41,527 nt of DNA, taken from assembly GCF_010500995.1 (NCBI RefSeq), contig NZ_QVMK01000025.1:1-41527 (forward strand), in the 5' to 3' direction. Position 1 is the stretch's first letter; every line of letters starts with the position of its first letter. The position numbers were made by a program, and so were the translations under genes. The notes under the pieces were generated by a model, which saw only the letters and a program-made list of their open reading frames with translations, made no database searches and had not been told where the DNA came from. The stretch comes from Bacteroides sp. 224. GTDB taxonomy: Bacteria > Bacteroidota > Bacteroidia > Bacteroidales > Bacteroidaceae. Positions 15,957 to 27,724 of the stretch are shown piece by piece.

Positions 15957-16454
15957 TTAGAAATTAACAAAGAAACCGAAAGTGATGTTGTTTGTTAAAT
16001 CCAATCCAAATCCATTTTCCATAAACTCATAATCATCACTGTATCCTACAAATCCGAATTTGCTTACTAGGCTGAATTTATCAGTTAATTTGATAGCTAA
16101 ACCAGGTTTCAAACCAATGTTAAACCCATCTTCTCCATCTTTAACAGTAGAGAAACCAAATCCACCATCAACAAACAAACTTACAATACCTTTGTTGAAA
16201 TAAGAATAACGAGCATAAGGAGCTACAAAATATATATCCTTTTTAATTCCTGCTACTTTTGAATGATCATAGCCAAGTTCAATACCTAAAGCCCACTTAT
16301 CATCTAAAGTATATCCTACTTCAGGAACAATTCTAAAAGAAGTTTTGTCAGCATCATCATTATCCCAAAAACCTAAGCTACCACCAGCATAAACTTGTGC
16401 ATTAGCTGCTACAGCAGCACATACTACGAATAAAAACATTACAATCTTTTTCAT
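15957..16454 (-). CDS. small outer-membrane beta-barrel protein, 165 aa
   Basis: A cleavable signal peptide is evident (MKKIVMFLFVVCAAVAANA, then QVYAGG). The mature part alternates polar and hydrophobic residues in strands typical of an eight-stranded barrel (GYTLDDKWALGIELGYDHS, FVDGGFGFS, LKPGLAIKLTDKFSLVSKFG) and ends with the aromatic C-terminal strand ITFGFFVNF. It resembles the OmpA/OmpW-like 'outer membrane protein beta-barrel' families common in Bacteroides. Function is unknown. It is monocistronic with its own promoter element and terminator. Confidence 0.85.
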   Translation of the reverse strand: MKKIVMFLFVVCAAVAANAQVYAGGSLGFWDNDDADKTSFRIVPEVGYTLDDKWALGIELGYDHSKVAGIKKDIYFVAPYARYSYFNKGIVSLFVDGGFGFSTVKDGEDGFNIGLKPGLAIKLTDKFSLVSKFGFVGYSDDYEFMENGFGLDLTNNITFGFFVNF

Positions 16455-16502
16455 AACTTTCTTCTAATTTTAAGTTAATAATTTAGTTATTTTAAGCCGT
16501 TG

Positions 16503-16510
16503 CAAATGTA
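16503..16510 (-). promoter_or_regulatory. -7 element for the small barrel gene
   Basis: TACATTTG on the minus strand, 49 bp upstream of the ATG. Confidence 0.55.
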
Positions 16511-16623
16511 TGCGGGAGTTTTGAATTATCCAACTATTAAGCTTTCGAAAATTAAAAAAAACGAATAAAACAGTAATTAAGAATAGCAAAAACAGCACGT
16601 ATCGCATTAACAATAAATAAGTT

Positions 16624-16658
16624 AAGGGATTTCCCTAAATTAATTAAGAAAATCCCTT
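16624..16658 (-). terminator. probable hairpin terminator of ppdK
   Basis: AAGGGATTT (16624-16632) and AAATCCCTT (16650-16658) are exact reverse complements around a 17-nt AT-rich loop, about 40 bp past the ppdK stop. The downstream T tract on the minus strand is weak. Confidence 0.45.
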
Positions 16659-16699
16659 CACATTTTAAATTACACCTTATTATATTATATATAGCAAGA

Positions 16700-19420
16700 T
16701 TATTGTTCCAATACAGCTTGCGCCGCAGCCAAACGAGCGATTGGCACGCGATAAGGAGAACAGCTCACGTAGTTCAAGCCTACACTATTGCAGAACTTCA
16801 CAGATGAAGGCTCACCACCATGCTCACCACAAATACCACATTTTAAGTCCGGACGAACTGCACGACCTTTTTCTGCAGCCATACGCACCAACTGTCCTAC
16901 TCCCTTTTGATCTAATACCTGGAATGGATCGAACTTCAGGATCTTCTTTTCAAGATAAACAGGCAAGAACGAAGCGATGTCATCACGAGAGTATCCGAAA
17001 GTCATTTGGGTCAAGTCGTTTGTACCGAAAGAGAAGAACTCAGCGGCAGAAGCAATACGATCGGCTGTAAGAGCAGCACGAGGAATCTCAATCATTGTTC
17101 CTACTTTAAAGTCTATCTTATCGCCTTTTTCCTCAAATAATTGAGCAGCTGTGGCACGAATCACTTTTTCTTGTTCAAGGAATTCATAAAGGATACCGGT
17201 TAATGGAACCATGATTTCAGGAACCGCTGTAACACCTTTCTTCTTCAAATTCAGAGCAGCGCCTAAGATAGCACGTGTTTGCATCTCTGTGATTTCAGGA
17301 TAGGTATTACCCAAACGAGCACCACGGTGTCCAAGCATTGGGTTTTGTTCGTGAAGAGCATCAACACGTTGCTTAATCACTTTCACATCTACGCCCATAG
17401 CATCAGCCATTTCCTGCTGTCCTTTATCATCATGAGGAACGAACTCATGCAAAGGAGGATCGAGCAAACGAACTGTTACAGGAAGTCCGTTCATAGCTTC
17501 GAATATACCTTCAAAGTCAGCTTGTTGGTAAGGAAGAATCTTAGCTAAAGCTTCTTTGCGACCTTCTGCATTTTCTGCAAGGATCATTTCGCGCATCGCT
17601 TTGATCTTTTCACCTTCAAAGAACATGTGTTCTGTACGGCAAAGTCCGATACCTTGAGCACCAAATTTACGAGCTACCAATGCATCATTCGGAGTATCTG
17701 CATTAGTACGCACAGCCATACGTGTATATTTATCTGAAAGATTCATGATTTCAGCGAAATCCTCATCCAGTTCAGCCTCTTTAGTAGGAACTTTACCATC
17801 AAAGATATCTCCGGTAGAACCGTTTAATGAGATATAATCTCCTTCTTTCAGCGTTTGTCCATCCACCTCAATAGTTTTAGTGGCATAATCTATCTTTAAA
17901 GCACCGGCACCAGACACACAGCATTTACCCATACCACGCGCTACTACCGCAGCATGTGATGTCATACCGCCACGGGCAGTAAGAATACCTTGTGCAGCAG
18001 CCATACCTGCTAAATCTTCGGGAGAAGTTTCAATACGAACCATGATTACATCTTCGCCTTTCTTTGCCCATTCAGCAGCATCGTCGGCACTAAACACGAT
18101 TCTTCCTGTTGCAGCACCCGGAGAAGCAGCCAAACCTTTAGCAATTACTTTTGCTTTTTTCAATGCTTCTTTGTCAAACACAGGGTGAAGAAGTTCGTCT
18201 AATCTGTTGGCGTCGATACGAAGAAGAGCTGTTTTCTCATCAATCATACCTTGACGAAGCATATCCATTGCTATTTTAATCATAGCAGCACCAGTACGTT
18301 TACCGCTACGAGTTTGCAACATCCATAATTTACCTTCCTGAACGGTGAATTCCATATCTTGCATATCACAATAGTGATCTTCCAATTTGGTTTGAATGGT
18401 ATCCAGTTCTTTATAGATTTCGGGCATTGCTTCTTCCATAGATGGATATTTAGCTTTACGTTCTTCTTCAGAAACGCCTGCTAATTCTGCCCAACGTTGA
18501 GAACCTAATTTGGTAATTTGCTGTGGAGTACGGATTCCCGCTACCACATCTTCTCCTTGTGCATTAATCAGGTATTCACCAATAAACTGGTCTTCGCCGG
18601 TGGCAGCATCACGAGAGAAGCATACACCTGTAGCCGAAGTTTCGCCCATGTTTCCAAATACCATAGCTTGCACATTTACAGCAGTACCCCATTCAGCAGG
18701 TATTCCTTCCATTTTGCGATAAAGGATGGCGCGATCATTCATCCATGAATCAAATACAGAGCAGATGGCACCCCAAAGTTGTTCGTAAGCCGATTCGGGG
18801 AAGTCTTTACCTGTTTGTTTTTTCACTGCAGCCTTAAATTTAGCTACCAGTTCTTTCAGGTCGTCTACTGTTAAATCTGTATCCAGTTCAACACCTTTGG
18901 CTTCTTTTACTTCTTCAATTATTTCTTCGAACGGATCGATATCATTTTTGTTAACCGGCTTCATACCTAAAACCACATCGCCATACATTTGCACAAAACG
19001 ACGGTAAGAATCCCAAGCAAAACGTGCATTGCCGGTTTTGCGAATCAAACCTTCTACTACTGCATCATTCAGCCCTAAGTTCAGGATAGTATCCATCATA
19101 CCCGGCATAGATGCACGAGCGCCCGAACGTACAGAAACAAGTAGTGGATTCTCAATATCTCCGAATTTGGAGTTCATCAGTTTCTCAACAGCGACAATGG
19201 CTTGCTCCACTTCATTTTTCAATAAAGCAACCACTTTATCCTTACCTATCTCGTAGTATTCTGTGCAAACGTCTGTAGTGATTGTAAACCCGGGAGGAAC
19301 GGGTACACCGATTAGATTCATTTCCGCTAAGTTTGCTCCTTTTCCACCGAGCAAATTTTTCATGTCAGCCTTACCTTCTGCTTGTCCATTTCCGAAGGTA
19401 TAAACTCTCTTTTTGTCCAT
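16700..19420 (-). CDS. ppdK: pyruvate, phosphate dikinase, 906 aa
   Basis: PPDK interconverts pyruvate, ATP and phosphate with PEP, AMP and PPi in the cytoplasm, linking glycolysis and gluconeogenesis. Domains run in order: N-terminal ATP-grasp (GGKGANLAEM, VRSGARASMPGMMDT), central phosphohistidine domain with GGMTSHAAVVARGMGK (His near residue 487), and the C-terminal TIM barrel (GIGLCRTEHMFF, GTNDLTQMTFG, CGICGEHGGEP with the catalytic Cys). The length is slightly above the 874 aa of the clostridial enzyme. It is a single-gene unit, with a -7 element at 19464-19471. Confidence 0.97.
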   Translation of the reverse strand: MDKKRVYTFGNGQAEGKADMKNLLGGKGANLAEMNLIGVPVPPGFTITTDVCTEYYEIGKDKVVALLKNEVEQAIVAVEKLMNSKFGDIENPLLVSVRSGARASMPGMMDTILNLGLNDAVVEGLIRKTGNARFAWDSYRRFVQMYGDVVLGMKPVNKNDIDPFEEIIEEVKEAKGVELDTDLTVDDLKELVAKFKAAVKKQTGKDFPESAYEQLWGAICSVFDSWMNDRAILYRKMEGIPAEWGTAVNVQAMVFGNMGETSATGVCFSRDAATGEDQFIGEYLINAQGEDVVAGIRTPQQITKLGSQRWAELAGVSEEERKAKYPSMEEAMPEIYKELDTIQTKLEDHYCDMQDMEFTVQEGKLWMLQTRSGKRTGAAMIKIAMDMLRQGMIDEKTALLRIDANRLDELLHPVFDKEALKKAKVIAKGLAASPGAATGRIVFSADDAAEWAKKGEDVIMVRIETSPEDLAGMAAAQGILTARGGMTSHAAVVARGMGKCCVSGAGALKIDYATKTIEVDGQTLKEGDYISLNGSTGDIFDGKVPTKEAELDEDFAEIMNLSDKYTRMAVRTNADTPNDALVARKFGAQGIGLCRTEHMFFEGEKIKAMREMILAENAEGRKEALAKILPYQQADFEGIFEAMNGLPVTVRLLDPPLHEFVPHDDKGQQEMADAMGVDVKVIKQRVDALHEQNPMLGHRGARLGNTYPEITEMQTRAILGAALNLKKKGVTAVPEIMVPLTGILYEFLEQEKVIRATAAQLFEEKGDKIDFKVGTMIEIPRAALTADRIASAAEFFSFGTNDLTQMTFGYSRDDIASFLPVYLEKKILKFDPFQVLDQKGVGQLVRMAAEKGRAVRPDLKCGICGEHGGEPSSVKFCNSVGLNYVSCSPYRVPIARLAAAQAVLEQ

Positions 19421-19463
19421 AAGTTTTAGTTTAAAGTTGGATAATAAGTCTCATTATTGAACG

Positions 19464-19471
19464 CAAAAATA
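19464..19471 (-). promoter_or_regulatory. -7 element for ppdK
   Basis: TATTTTTG on the minus strand, 44 bp upstream of the ppdK ATG. Confidence 0.55.
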
Positions 19472-19575
19472 GTGATATTATCTATATTGGGAAATTTTAG
19501 AACCTTTAAATTGCTATTTAAACATTACAAAATTTATTCTTTAATAGATATACTTCTTTTTATCACAGAAATGCC

Positions 19576-19583
19576 TACTTTTG
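19576..19583 (+). promoter_or_regulatory. -7 element for rlmD
   Basis: TACTTTTG matches TAnnTTTG, 29 bp before the GTG start of rlmD. Confidence 0.55.
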
Positions 19584-19611
19584 CACCATTAATTAATAGA
19601 CTGGCGTAAAA

Positions 19612-21030
19612 GTGGCAAGAAAGAAAAAAGAGCTCCCCTTATTGGAGAAGGTGACTATCATAGATATAGCAGCCGAAGGAAAGGCAATAGCAAAAGTAGA
19701 CGATCTGGTAGTTTTTGTTCCTTATGTAGTTCCCGGAGATATCGTTGACTTACAAGTAAAAAGAAAGAAAAATAAATACGCTGAAGCCGAAGCTGTGTAC
19801 TTCCATGAATATTCGCCCGTACGAGCTGTCCCTTTTTGCCGACATTACGGTATCTGCGGAGGATGCAAATGGCAGGTACTCCCCTACCAAGAGCAAATAA
19901 AATATAAGCAAAAGCAGGTAACAGACAACCTTACCAGAATCGGGAAAATAGAACTACCCGAAATCTCTCCTATATTAGGATCTGAAAAAACAGAATTCTA
20001 TCGTAATAAACTGGAATTTACGTTCTCAAATAAACGTTGGCTTACCAACGAAGAGGTAAAGCAGCATGTGGTATATGACCAAATGAATGCTGTAGGCTTT
20101 CATATACCCGGGGCATTCGATAAGGTATTGGCTATTGAGGAGTGTCACCTGCAAGATGATATATCGAATAGGATACGAAATGCGGTTCGTGATTATGCAT
20201 ATAAACACAACTATCGTTTCTACGATATACGCCAACAGGAAGGAATGTTGCGCAATATGATTGTTCGTACATCTACTACAGGAGAATTGATGGTTATCAT
20301 GATCTGCCAAATAGTAGAAGAAGAGGAAATGGCATTGTTTAAGCAACTGCTACAGTATATGGCCGACACCTTCCCCGAAATCACCTCCTTATTATATGTA
20401 GTTAATAATAAGCGGAACGATACAATTACCGATCTTGATGTACATGTATTTAAAGGAAACGATCATATTTTCGAAGAAATGGAAGGTCTGCGCTTTAAGA
20501 TAGGACCAAAATCATTCTACCAAACAAATTCCGAGCAAGCATACAATTTATATAAGGTAACCCGAAACTTTGCCGGATTAACCGGAAAAGAATTGGTTTA
20601 TGACCTTTATACAGGTACCGGTACCATTGCCAACTTTGTTGCCAAACAAGCCAAACAGGTTATCGGTATAGAATATGTGCCCGAAGCCATAGAAGATGCG
20701 AAGGTAAATGCCGAAATAAATAAAATCGACAACACACTCTTCTTTGCCGGAGATATGAAAGACCTGTTAACACAGGAATTTATCAACCAATACGGTCGCC
20801 CCGATGTGATCATTACTGACCCTCCCCGCGCAGGTATGCACCAGGATGTAATAGACGTTATTCTTTTTGCAGAACCCGAACGCATTGTATATGTAAGCTG
20901 CAACCCGGCCACACAAGCCAGAGATTTAGCTTTATTGGATGAAAAGTATAAAGTAACAGCCGTACAACCAGTGGATATGTTCCCACATACACACCATGTG
21001 GAAAATGTTGTTCTTCTTAATCGTAGATAA
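19612..21030 (+). CDS. rlmD: 23S rRNA (uracil-5-)-methyltransferase RlmD/RumA, 472 aa
   Basis: It methylates C5 of a uridine in 23S rRNA (U1939 in E. coli for RlmD) using SAM. The N-terminal part is a TRAM/OB-type domain (IDIAAEGKAIAKVDDLVVFV). An Fe-S site is formed by Cys76, Cys82, Cys85 (CRHYGICGGC) and probably Cys178. The methyltransferase domain has YDLYTGTGTIANF, DPPRAGMH and the catalytic VSCNPATQARDL with Cys430. The start is GTG, giving MARKKKEL; no ATG lies nearby upstream. Which of the RlmC/RlmD/TrmA-type targets it modifies is by homology only. An RluA-type gene begins 4 bp later, forming an rRNA-modification pair. Confidence 0.93.
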   Translation: MARKKKELPLLEKVTIIDIAAEGKAIAKVDDLVVFVPYVVPGDIVDLQVKRKKNKYAEAEAVYFHEYSPVRAVPFCRHYGICGGCKWQVLPYQEQIKYKQKQVTDNLTRIGKIELPEISPILGSEKTEFYRNKLEFTFSNKRWLTNEEVKQHVVYDQMNAVGFHIPGAFDKVLAIEECHLQDDISNRIRNAVRDYAYKHNYRFYDIRQQEGMLRNMIVRTSTTGELMVIMICQIVEEEEMALFKQLLQYMADTFPEITSLLYVVNNKRNDTITDLDVHVFKGNDHIFEEMEGLRFKIGPKSFYQTNSEQAYNLYKVTRNFAGLTGKELVYDLYTGTGTIANFVAKQAKQVIGIEYVPEAIEDAKVNAEINKIDNTLFFAGDMKDLLTQEFINQYGRPDVIITDPPRAGMHQDVIDVILFAEPERIVYVSCNPATQARDLALLDEKYKVTAVQPVDMFPHTHHVENVVLLNRR

Positions 21031-21034
21031 AAAC

Positions 21035-21976
21035 ATGGCTAAACAAAATAATAAAGAAAAAAAGGGTAAACCTGTAGCAAGGGCTGTAGCTAAGTTCGAA
21101 ACATTTACAGTAAAAGAGCCGGCTGAATTATTGGAGTTTTTGATGAAAGCCAAAGACGGAATCAGCCGGAATGCTGCGAAGTCTTTTCTTTCTAAACGAC
21201 AGATATATGTGGATCATGTAATTACCACTCAATATAACTTCCCTTTAAAATCGGGAATGAAAGTTCAAATCAACAAAGAAGGCAAAAAAGAATTTCAAAG
21301 TAATCAGATTAAGATACTTTATGAAGATGCTTATTTATTAGTAGTAGATAAAAAAGAAGGCATATTAACTACCACAGGCAAACAAAAAGAGCGCAGCGCA
21401 CATTCTATTCTCGAAGAATATGTGCAACGCTCCGGAAAGCAACGTCGTGTGTACGCTGTACACCACATGGATAGAGAAGTTTCGGGAATCCTTATTTTTG
21501 CCAAAGACGAAAAAACCAAGATAACTCTCCAGGATAATTGGAATAAAACCATAAAGAGATATCAATATGTGGCTATATTATCCGGCGAAACGGAAAAAGA
21601 CAATGGAGTGGTAACTTCATGGCTTCTGGATGGACGACTTTATTTCTCTCATTCTCCCCTATCTAACAACGATGGGAATAAAGCTGTTACCTATTACAAA
21701 ACAATCAAACGAGCCAACGACTTCTCAATGGTAGAGTTAGATTTGAGTGAAAGTAAGAAAAATCAGGCGCGGGCACACATGCATGAACTAAAACATCCGA
21801 TTGTAGGCGATGAAAAATTTGAAAGCGAATCCAATCCTATCAAACGCTTGGCACTGCACGCATTCAGACTTCATTTCCATCATCCCGTTACCGGTGATTT
21901 GATGAAGTTTGAAACTCCCTATCCGGTTGTATTCAGAAAACTGGTGCAGAAAGAAGCTGCATCACAAACAAAATAA
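21035..21976 (+). CDS. RluA-family pseudouridine synthase, 313 aa
   Basis: An N-terminal S4-like RNA-binding segment (residues about 30-75, LEFLMKAKDGISRNAAKSFLSKRQIYVDH) precedes a pseudouridine synthase domain with the catalytic motif VHHMDREVSG, where Asp146 is the nucleophile; relatives usually read HR.D..TSG. LHAFRLHFHHPVTG and RAHMHELKHPIVGDEKF are the usual later blocks. The target, a uridine in rRNA or tRNA, is not predictable. The ATG at 21035 is 4 bp after the rlmD stop; an in-frame extension upstream lies wholly inside rlmD and is rejected. Confidence 0.9.
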   Translation: MAKQNNKEKKGKPVARAVAKFETFTVKEPAELLEFLMKAKDGISRNAAKSFLSKRQIYVDHVITTQYNFPLKSGMKVQINKEGKKEFQSNQIKILYEDAYLLVVDKKEGILTTTGKQKERSAHSILEEYVQRSGKQRRVYAVHHMDREVSGILIFAKDEKTKITLQDNWNKTIKRYQYVAILSGETEKDNGVVTSWLLDGRLYFSHSPLSNNDGNKAVTYYKTIKRANDFSMVELDLSESKKNQARAHMHELKHPIVGDEKFESESNPIKRLALHAFRLHFHHPVTGDLMKFETPYPVVFRKLVQKEAASQTK

Positions 21977-22000
21977 GTAAACAATCCAAAAATCATTTTA

Positions 22001-22038
22001 AGTACATGCGTATAGTCTCCAAACTTGACGCATGTACT
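22001..22038 (-). terminator. hairpin terminator between convergent genes
   Basis: AGTACATGCGT (22001-22011) and ACGCATGTACT (22028-22038) are perfect 11-bp arms around a 16-nt loop. The T-richer side is on the minus strand, serving the CPBP gene, but it may also stop plus-strand transcripts. Confidence 0.6.
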
Positions 22039-22045
22039 CAAACAA

Positions 22046-22906
22046 CTACCTACTTTCGTAATATCTTACAATCAATACTGAGCTTATAATTAGCAGTATA
22101 GAGCAAATAATAGATCCTTCAAAACCGAAGCTACCACCATTCAACAAATTATTCTCTGATAAACGCAAAGTAAACAAAGAAGGAAAAAGCTTGCCACCGC
22201 TCACTTCATATCCCAACACAGAGCCCTGAATCCAATTCCAAGCTGTATGCAACATGATGGGAAACCATAAATTGTGTGTGTACATAAAGGAAGCACCCAA
22301 CATAATACCAGCCAAAAACAGATTTAAAAGAGAGAAGAATGTTAAATTCGCATTGAAAATATGAAGTAACGAGAAAAGAAGCGAAGCAACAATCAAAGCT
22401 GCAAATTTATTCATTTTAGTCATTAAGATGCCTTGCACATAGCCACGCACAAGAACTTCTTCGGCAGAAGCTGCAATAAAATAAACGATAAAGCTTCCGA
22501 TTAAGGAAACGAAATCCCAACGAACCGCAGCGACTTCCAACACTCCCAAAGCAAGAGATACGGTAAACCCTATTGCGTACAGAACAGCAGCAAAGATAAC
22601 TCCCACCAAACAATCCTTCCTTCTCCCCTTTATACTAAACCCTAATTCGGAAACTGGTCGACCATTGATATATTTCATAAAAAGAATAGCACATACTACA
22701 GCAGAAAACAACATCACCAACCAGGATACAAAATATGTAATCAACAATGAAAGAGTTGAGTGATTGGCTGGCAGAAGTTTCAAAAACAAGCTCGAAAATA
22801 TAGAGAGCACAGCTACCAAAGAATATGTTATGATAATATATAAAGGAACAGATAACCACACAGGTATCAAACACTTCGCGGATAAAAAGTTTGAGTTACG
22901 CTCCAT
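22046..22906 (-). CDS. CPBP-family intramembrane metalloprotease (CAAX protease-like), 286 aa
   Basis: This protein has about eight membrane segments and carries the three CPBP motifs: EEVLVRG (EExxxR, about residues 147-153), FSLLHIFN (FxxxH, near 177) and HTAWNW (HxxxN, near 223). Family members are glutamic/metal-type intramembrane proteases used in CAAX processing in eukaryotes and, in bacteria, linked to bacteriocin self-immunity or regulation. No bacteriocin-like gene is visible nearby, so the role is open. It is divergent from the BspA-like gene. Confidence 0.88.
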   Translation of the reverse strand: MERNSNFLSAKCLIPVWLSVPLYIIITYSLVAVLSIFSSLFLKLLPANHSTLSLLITYFVSWLVMLFSAVVCAILFMKYINGRPVSELGFSIKGRRKDCLVGVIFAAVLYAIGFTVSLALGVLEVAAVRWDFVSLIGSFIVYFIAASAEEVLVRGYVQGILMTKMNKFAALIVASLLFSLLHIFNANLTFFSLLNLFLAGIMLGASFMYTHNLWFPIMLHTAWNWIQGSVLGYEVSGGKLFPSLFTLRLSENNLLNGGSFGFEGSIICSILLIISSVLIVRYYESR

Positions 22907-22928
22907 TGTCTAATTGTTAATTAAATAA

Positions 22929-22936
22929 CAAAAATA
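22929..22936 (-). promoter_or_regulatory. -7 element for the CPBP gene
   Basis: TATTTTTG on the minus strand, 23 bp upstream of the ATG. Confidence 0.55.
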
Positions 22937-22980
22937 GAGATAAAAGCTGAAAAGCTGTGCTGGTTTTTAGTCTATTTGCA

Positions 22981-22988
22981 TATATTTG
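22981..22988 (+). promoter_or_regulatory. -7 element for the BspA-like gene
   Basis: TATATTTG matches TAnnTTTG, 21 bp before the ATG at 23010. An upstream in-frame start at 22986 would fall inside this element, so 23010 is preferred. Confidence 0.6.
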
Positions 22989-23009
22989 TTCCACATTACT
23001 AAATTACTT

Positions 23010-24036
23010 ATGAAAACAAAACAACTATTTATAGCTGGCCTGTTATTAATGGCCACAACAGCGAATGCGCAAAAAGTAAGCAAAAGCATCTTTGTAGATA
23101 AAGCAGGTACATTAATCAGTAATCTGACAGAAAAAGAAGCTAAAACAGTTACGCACCTTACCATTACAGGAAGAATCAACGCGATTGATTTCAAAAATAT
23201 GCGTAATGATTTTGAGCATCTTGAATTTCTTGATATTTCCAATGCCGAAATCAGAACTTACGCAGGAAGAGGTGGTACTTATCCGGGCGAGAAGCTTTAT
23301 GTATACCCCCAAAATTGTGTACCGGCGTATGCTTTCTGTTTTGTTATGGAAAAAGATACGATAGGAAAAAACACTTTAAAAGAGGTTTTCTTATCAGAGA
23401 AAATCAAGAACATAGACGATGGAGCTTTCAAAGGCTGCAAGAATCTATATGCTTGTAGAATAAACAAGAAAACTCCTCCCAACCTTCTAAAAGGTGCTTT
23501 AACAGACAGTATCACTGCTATTTTTATTCCGGCAGGAAGTATCGACGAATATCGTTATAAAAAGAATTGGGAAAACTTTGCTTTTGTAGAAAATAAGCCT
23601 ATAACAGCTTTTATTCAAATTGGAGCAGCAGGAAGCCTGAAGGAAGAAATCCAAAATGCCGGTTTAGAGCCTAAAGAAATAAATTTCCTGACCATAGAAG
23701 GTAAATTAGATCCGGAAGATTTTAAACTAATCAGTAACTATATGGGGAATTTGGTAGATATTAATATCTACAACACCAATACGGCTGTTCTGCCAGACTT
23801 CACATTTGCACAGAAGAAGAATTTATTAAGAGTTAAACTCCCCAAAGGTTTAAAATCAATAGGGCAACGTGCGTTTAGTGGATGTACTCGTTTAAGCGGA
23901 GCTTTGGAATTACCGGAAACCGTAACCAATATTGAATACGGAGCATTTATGGGTTGTGATAACCTAAAACAGGTAATAGTTACCGGAGGTAACCTTACCG
24001 GTTTAGGAAATAATATATTTGGAGATGAAAGCAGTA

Positions 24037-24056
<20 letters not shown>
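23010..24056 (+). CDS. secreted BspA-like leucine-rich-repeat protein, 348 aa
   Basis: A signal peptide (MKTKQLFIAGLLLMATTANA, cleaved before QKVSK) leads into BspA/LRR_5-type leucine-rich repeats. Repeat units are visible as LKEVFLSEKIKNIDDGAFKG, LLRVKLPKGLKSIGQRAFSG and LSGALELPETVTNIEYGAFM, each with the I..GAF.GC core. Such proteins are surface or periplasmic and often bind proteins or matrix. No lipobox or C-terminal sorting domain is obvious, so the final location is unclear. Its stop codon lies in a perfect palindrome shared with the convergent ABC-F gene. Confidence 0.85.
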
Positions 24057-25680
<1,624 letters not shown>

Positions 25681-25735
25681 TTATAATCATTTATTTTATA
25701 GGTGATTCACACGCTATTATTACTCAAATTGGGTG

Positions 25736-25743
25736 CAAAGGTA
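25736..25743 (-). promoter_or_regulatory. -7 element for the ABC-F gene
   Basis: TACCTTTG on the minus strand, 59 bp upstream of the ATG. Confidence 0.55.
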
Positions 25744-25798
25744 GTCATTTTAAATGAATTAGAGGACATAGAGCATACGTCAATCTGGCATAAATAGC

Positions 25799-25806
25799 TA
25801 TCTTTG
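25799..25806 (+). promoter_or_regulatory. -7 element for grpE-dnaJ
   Basis: TATCTTTG matches TAnnTTTG. Transcription would start near 25813, giving a leader of about 100 nt before the preferred grpE ATG. I see no CIRCE-type inverted repeat here. Confidence 0.55.
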
Positions 25807-25916
25807 CGAAATCTTTGCCGTAAACAATCATCTTGGCAAAGTTTTTGCTACTGAAAGGTAAATTCAATACACTACTTATAGCTATGATATTTAACAGAAA
25901 TAAAAAAACAAACAAT

Positions 25917-26516
25917 ATGGATCCAAAAGAGAAAAAGAAAATGGAAGAAGAGGAGTTAAAAACAAAATCGGATGAAAACTCTACAGAAAACGAAGAGCAA
26001 CTGCAAGATGCTGTAAATGAAGAAGCACAAACGGAAACTCCTTTATCCAGAGAAGAAGAATTGGAAAAACAAATAGAGGAGCTTAATGAGCAAATCAACG
26101 ATCAGAAAGATAAGTATCTACGCCTTTCTGCCGAATTCGACAATTACCGGAAACGCACCATGAAGGAAAAAGCAGAGCTAATCTTAAATGGAAGCGAGAA
26201 AAGTATCGTCACTTTGCTACCTGTTCTTGATGATATGGAGAGAGCTCTGAAAACAATGGAAACAGCGAAAGATGTAGAAGCTGTAAAAGAAGGAGTAGAT
26301 CTTATATACAACAAGTTCATCTCCATCTTATCTCAAAACGGGGTGAAAATCATTGAAACAGCAAATCTGCCTCTTGATACCGACTATCACGAAGCAATTG
26401 CTGTAGTACCCGCTCCTTCGGAAGATGCAAAAGGGAAAATTCTGGATACTGTTCAAACAGGATATACAATGAATGACAAAGTGATTCGTCATGCTAAAGT
26501 TGTAGTAGGAGAATAA
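25917..26516 (+). CDS. grpE: nucleotide exchange factor GrpE, 199 aa
   Basis: GrpE releases ADP from DnaK in the Hsp70 cycle. The N-terminus is a long acidic coiled coil ([18 protein letters not shown] onward), then the family blocks [40 protein letters not shown] and HEAIAVVP, ending in [17 protein letters not shown] prefer the ATG at 25917; an in-frame ATG at 25884 would add MIFNRNKKTNN and cannot be excluded. An even longer frame upstream overlaps the promoter region. It is followed after 11 bp by dnaJ. Confidence 0.95.
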   Translation: MDPKEKKKMEEEELKTKSDENSTENEEQLQDAVNEEAQTETPLSREEELEKQIEELNEQINDQKDKYLRLSAEFDNYRKRTMKEKAELILNGSEKSIVTLLPVLDDMERALKTMETAKDVEAVKEGVDLIYNKFISILSQNGVKIIETANLPLDTDYHEAIAVVPAPSEDAKGKILDTVQTGYTMNDKVIRHAKVVVGE

Positions 26517-26527
26517 TAAAGAAATAT

Positions 26528-27706
26528 ATGTCAAAAAGAGATTATTATGAAGTGCTGGAAGTGTCGAAAGATGCATCAGCTGATGAAATAAAGAAAGCAT
26601 ATCGTAAAAAGGCGATTCAATATCACCCGGACAAGAATCCGGGCGATAAAGAAGCCGAAGATAAATTTAAAGAAGCTGCCGAAGCTTATGACGTGCTCAG
26701 CAACGCAGATAAACGTGCCCGCTACGATCAATTTGGTCATGCCGGAATGAGCGGAGCTGCCGGAAATGGTGGACCTTTCGGAGGTGGATTCGGCGGTGGC
26801 GGTATGTCTATGGACGATATATTCTCCATGTTTGGTGATATCTTTGGTGGCCATAGCGGTGGCTTTGGAGGCTTCAGTGGCTTTGGAGGCGGTGGCGGAG
26901 GTAGCCAGAAAAGACGCTTCCGTGGTTCAGACCTTCGTGTAAAGGTAAAACTGAATCTAAAAGAGGTTGCCAGTGGCGTTGAAAAGAAATTCAAGCTCAA
27001 AAAATATGTAGATTGCGACCATTGTCATGGTAGTGGTGCCGAAGGAAGTGGAGGAGTGGAAACTTGCTCTACCTGTAAAGGAAGTGGTAGTATCATCAAG
27101 AACCAACAAACAATTTTAGGCACCATGCAAACCCGCACTACATGTCCTACATGTAGCGGAGAAGGTACTATTATTAAGAATAAGTGTAAAGTTTGCGGTG
27201 GAGACGGTATTGTGCATGGAGAAGAAGTTGTAAGCGTAAAAATTCCTGCAGGTGTAGCCGAAGGCATGCAACTATCCATGAGTGGCAAAGGTAATGCTGG
27301 TAAACACAATGGAGTACCCGGAGACTTACTGATTCAGGTACAGGAAGAAGCACACCCGGACTTAATTCGTGATGATAACGACTTGATCTACAATCTCCTA
27401 TTAAGCTTCCCAACAGCTGCCTTAGGCGGCACTGTAGAAATCCCAACCATCGACAATAAAGTAAAAGTTAAGATTGATGCCGGAACCCAGCCGGGCAAAG
27501 TTCTTCGTTTACGTGGCAAAGGCTTGCCAAGCGTGAATGGATATGGTACAGGAGATTTATTAGTAAATGTCAGTGTATATGTGCCGGAAACTTTGAGTAA
27601 AGACGAAAAAGGAACCTTGGAGAAATTAGAATCTGCCGAGAACTTTAAACCAAGTACTTCGGTAAAAGAAAAAATATTCAAGAAGTTTAAGAGTTTCTTT
27701 GATTAA
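26528..27706 (+). CDS. dnaJ: chaperone DnaJ, 392 aa
   Basis: This Hsp40 co-chaperone stimulates DnaK ATPase activity. It is a full type I DnaJ: J domain at residues 1-70 with HPD (YHPDKNPGD), a Gly/Phe-rich region of about 60 residues, then four zinc-binding CxxCxGxG repeats ([32 protein letters not shown]), and C-terminal substrate-binding domains ([22 protein letters not shown]). It is cotranscribed with grpE; dnaK is not in the window. A strong terminator follows at 27725-27764. Confidence 0.97.
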   Translation: MSKRDYYEVLEVSKDASADEIKKAYRKKAIQYHPDKNPGDKEAEDKFKEAAEAYDVLSNADKRARYDQFGHAGMSGAAGNGGPFGGGFGGGGMSMDDIFSMFGDIFGGHSGGFGGFSGFGGGGGGSQKRRFRGSDLRVKVKLNLKEVASGVEKKFKLKKYVDCDHCHGSGAEGSGGVETCSTCKGSGSIIKNQQTILGTMQTRTTCPTCSGEGTIIKNKCKVCGGDGIVHGEEVVSVKIPAGVAEGMQLSMSGKGNAGKHNGVPGDLLIQVQEEAHPDLIRDDNDLIYNLLLSFPTAALGGTVEIPTIDNKVKVKIDAGTQPGKVLRLRGKGLPSVNGYGTGDLLVNVSVYVPETLSKDEKGTLEKLESAENFKPSTSVKEKIFKKFKSFFD

Positions 27707-27724
27707 GAAGAAGCTATTAAAAGA

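Noticed and set aside
26737..27000. Proline-rich minus-strand ORF opposite dnaJ
   Set aside because: It is the mirror of the DnaJ Gly/Phe-rich region; codon structure and homology support dnaJ on the plus strand.
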